Shown here: one piece after another, positions 5,965 through 6,231 of the stretch
Numbering within the stretch: the first letter of the stretch is position 1
Layout of the letters: every line of letters starts with the position of its first letter
Origin: Nitrospirota bacterium
GTDB lineage: Bacteria; Nitrospirota; Nitrospiria; SBBL01; Manganitrophaceae
DNA length: 6,231 bases
Direction: 5' to 3'
Assembly (NCBI GenBank): GCA_023248505.1
Contig: JAHFEM010000125.1
Coordinates: 1 to 6,231, forward strand
The notes under the pieces: model-generated
Databases searched by the model: none
What the model was told of the DNA's origin: nothing
What the model saw: the letters and a program-made list of their open reading frames with translations, nothing else
Made by a program: the position numbers and the translations under genes

Positions 5965-6036
5965 CTCCGACTTTGAACAAAGCATATCCAACCCCGCGCC
6001 GGCGCCGAGCGCAATAAAAAACAAACCGAAACCGAG

Positions 6037-6057
6037 AAGAAAACCGTCCTAGCGGTC
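6037..6057 (-). terminator. Weak candidate terminator of the right-edge gene
   Basis: Read on the minus strand, ACCG and CGGT (6053-6056 and 6043-6046) pair around a 6-nt loop, followed by TTTTCTT (6036-6042). It lies 25 bp past the stop of the partial minus-strand gene. The stem is only 4-5 bp, so this is a weak call. Another T-run, TTTTTTATT, occurs further along near 6013-6021. Confidence 0.25.
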
Positions 6058-6081
6058 AAGCAAGCTCCCAGCCTCTCGTAT

Positions 6082-6231
6082 TTATCCTTCACTGCCCGGG
6101 CGGCAGAACTGCGGCCGACCGAAAATCAAACCATAGACGAACGACGGGACGCAGAAGCCGCTCATCACGTTGACGGAGGCGGCCGCGACCATCAGCAGAC
6201 CCGCGGCGGCTCCGACCGCGATCCGCCCCGA
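6082..6231 (-). CDS. C-terminal 49 residues of a small membrane protein (5' end outside window)
   Basis: The minus strand is open from the window edge to TAA at 6082-6084. The fragment starts with a hydrophobic helix (about residues 4-20, rich in Ala, Val, Leu and Met). It continues with SGFCVPSFVYGLIFG (24-38), then a short polar tail with a second cysteine (FCRPGSEG). A helix followed by GFC-x-P/G-xx-VY near the C-terminus recalls the DUF4395 type of small membrane protein, but the fragment is too short for a firm assignment. It is convergent with the zinc-ribbon gene, with 117 bp between the two stops. Confidence 0.5.
   Translation of the reverse strand, partial: SGRIAVGAAAGLLMVAAASVNVMSGFCVPSFVYGLIFGRPQFCRPGSEG

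Noticed and set aside
5996..6005. GCGCCGGCGC palindrome as a terminator between the convergent genes
   Set aside because: It has no T-run on the plus side, and on the minus strand the T-run comes before rather than after the stem.

Overview
The window is GC-rich bacterial DNA with six protein-coding genes, two of them cut by the window edges. I see no rRNA, tRNA, CRISPR array, transposase or phage gene. Strong Shine-Dalgarno sequences, a Sec-exported c-type cytochrome and a GSH-type quinone reductase suggest a respiring diderm bacterium. The cytochrome family and the gene style recall Nitrospirota or deltaproteobacterial-type genomes. That placement is a guess from family knowledge, not something the sequence proves.

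Layout from left to right. (1) 1-487, minus strand, cut at its 3' end: a secreted Gln/Gly-rich protein with one peptidoglycan-binding domain. (2) 488-873: a divergent intergenic region with a promoter for gene 1, two palindromic operator-like sites and an AT-rich block in front of gene 2. (3) 874-1782, plus: a glutathionyl-hydroquinone reductase-type (ECM4/YqjG, Xi-class) GST. (4) 1783-2055: an untranslated gap with a small perfect inverted repeat. (5) 2056-3525, plus: a large exported diheme cytochrome related to the cytochrome c peroxidase/MauG superfamily. It is followed by a strong hairpin terminator at 3547-3585. (6) 3575-5182, minus, convergent with the cytochrome: a CPA1-type Na+/H+ antiporter fused to a C-terminal rhodanese domain. 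(7) 5183-5385: a divergent promoter region with recognisable -10 elements for both flanking genes. (8) 5386-5964, plus: a small zinc-ribbon membrane protein of unknown function. (9) 6082-6231, minus, cut by the window edge: the C-terminal end of a small membrane protein.

The genes do not form one operon. Orientations alternate (-, +, +, -, +, -), so most are probably single transcription units. The only same-strand neighbours are the quinone reductase and the cytochrome, and they are 273 bp apart. A loose common theme is the envelope and redox/ion homeostasis: thiol-dependent quinone reduction, periplasmic heme redox chemistry, cation/proton exchange coupled to a sulfurtransferase-like domain, and cell-wall binding. 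Any functional link between these genes is inference. The most distinctive element is the antiporter-rhodanese fusion.
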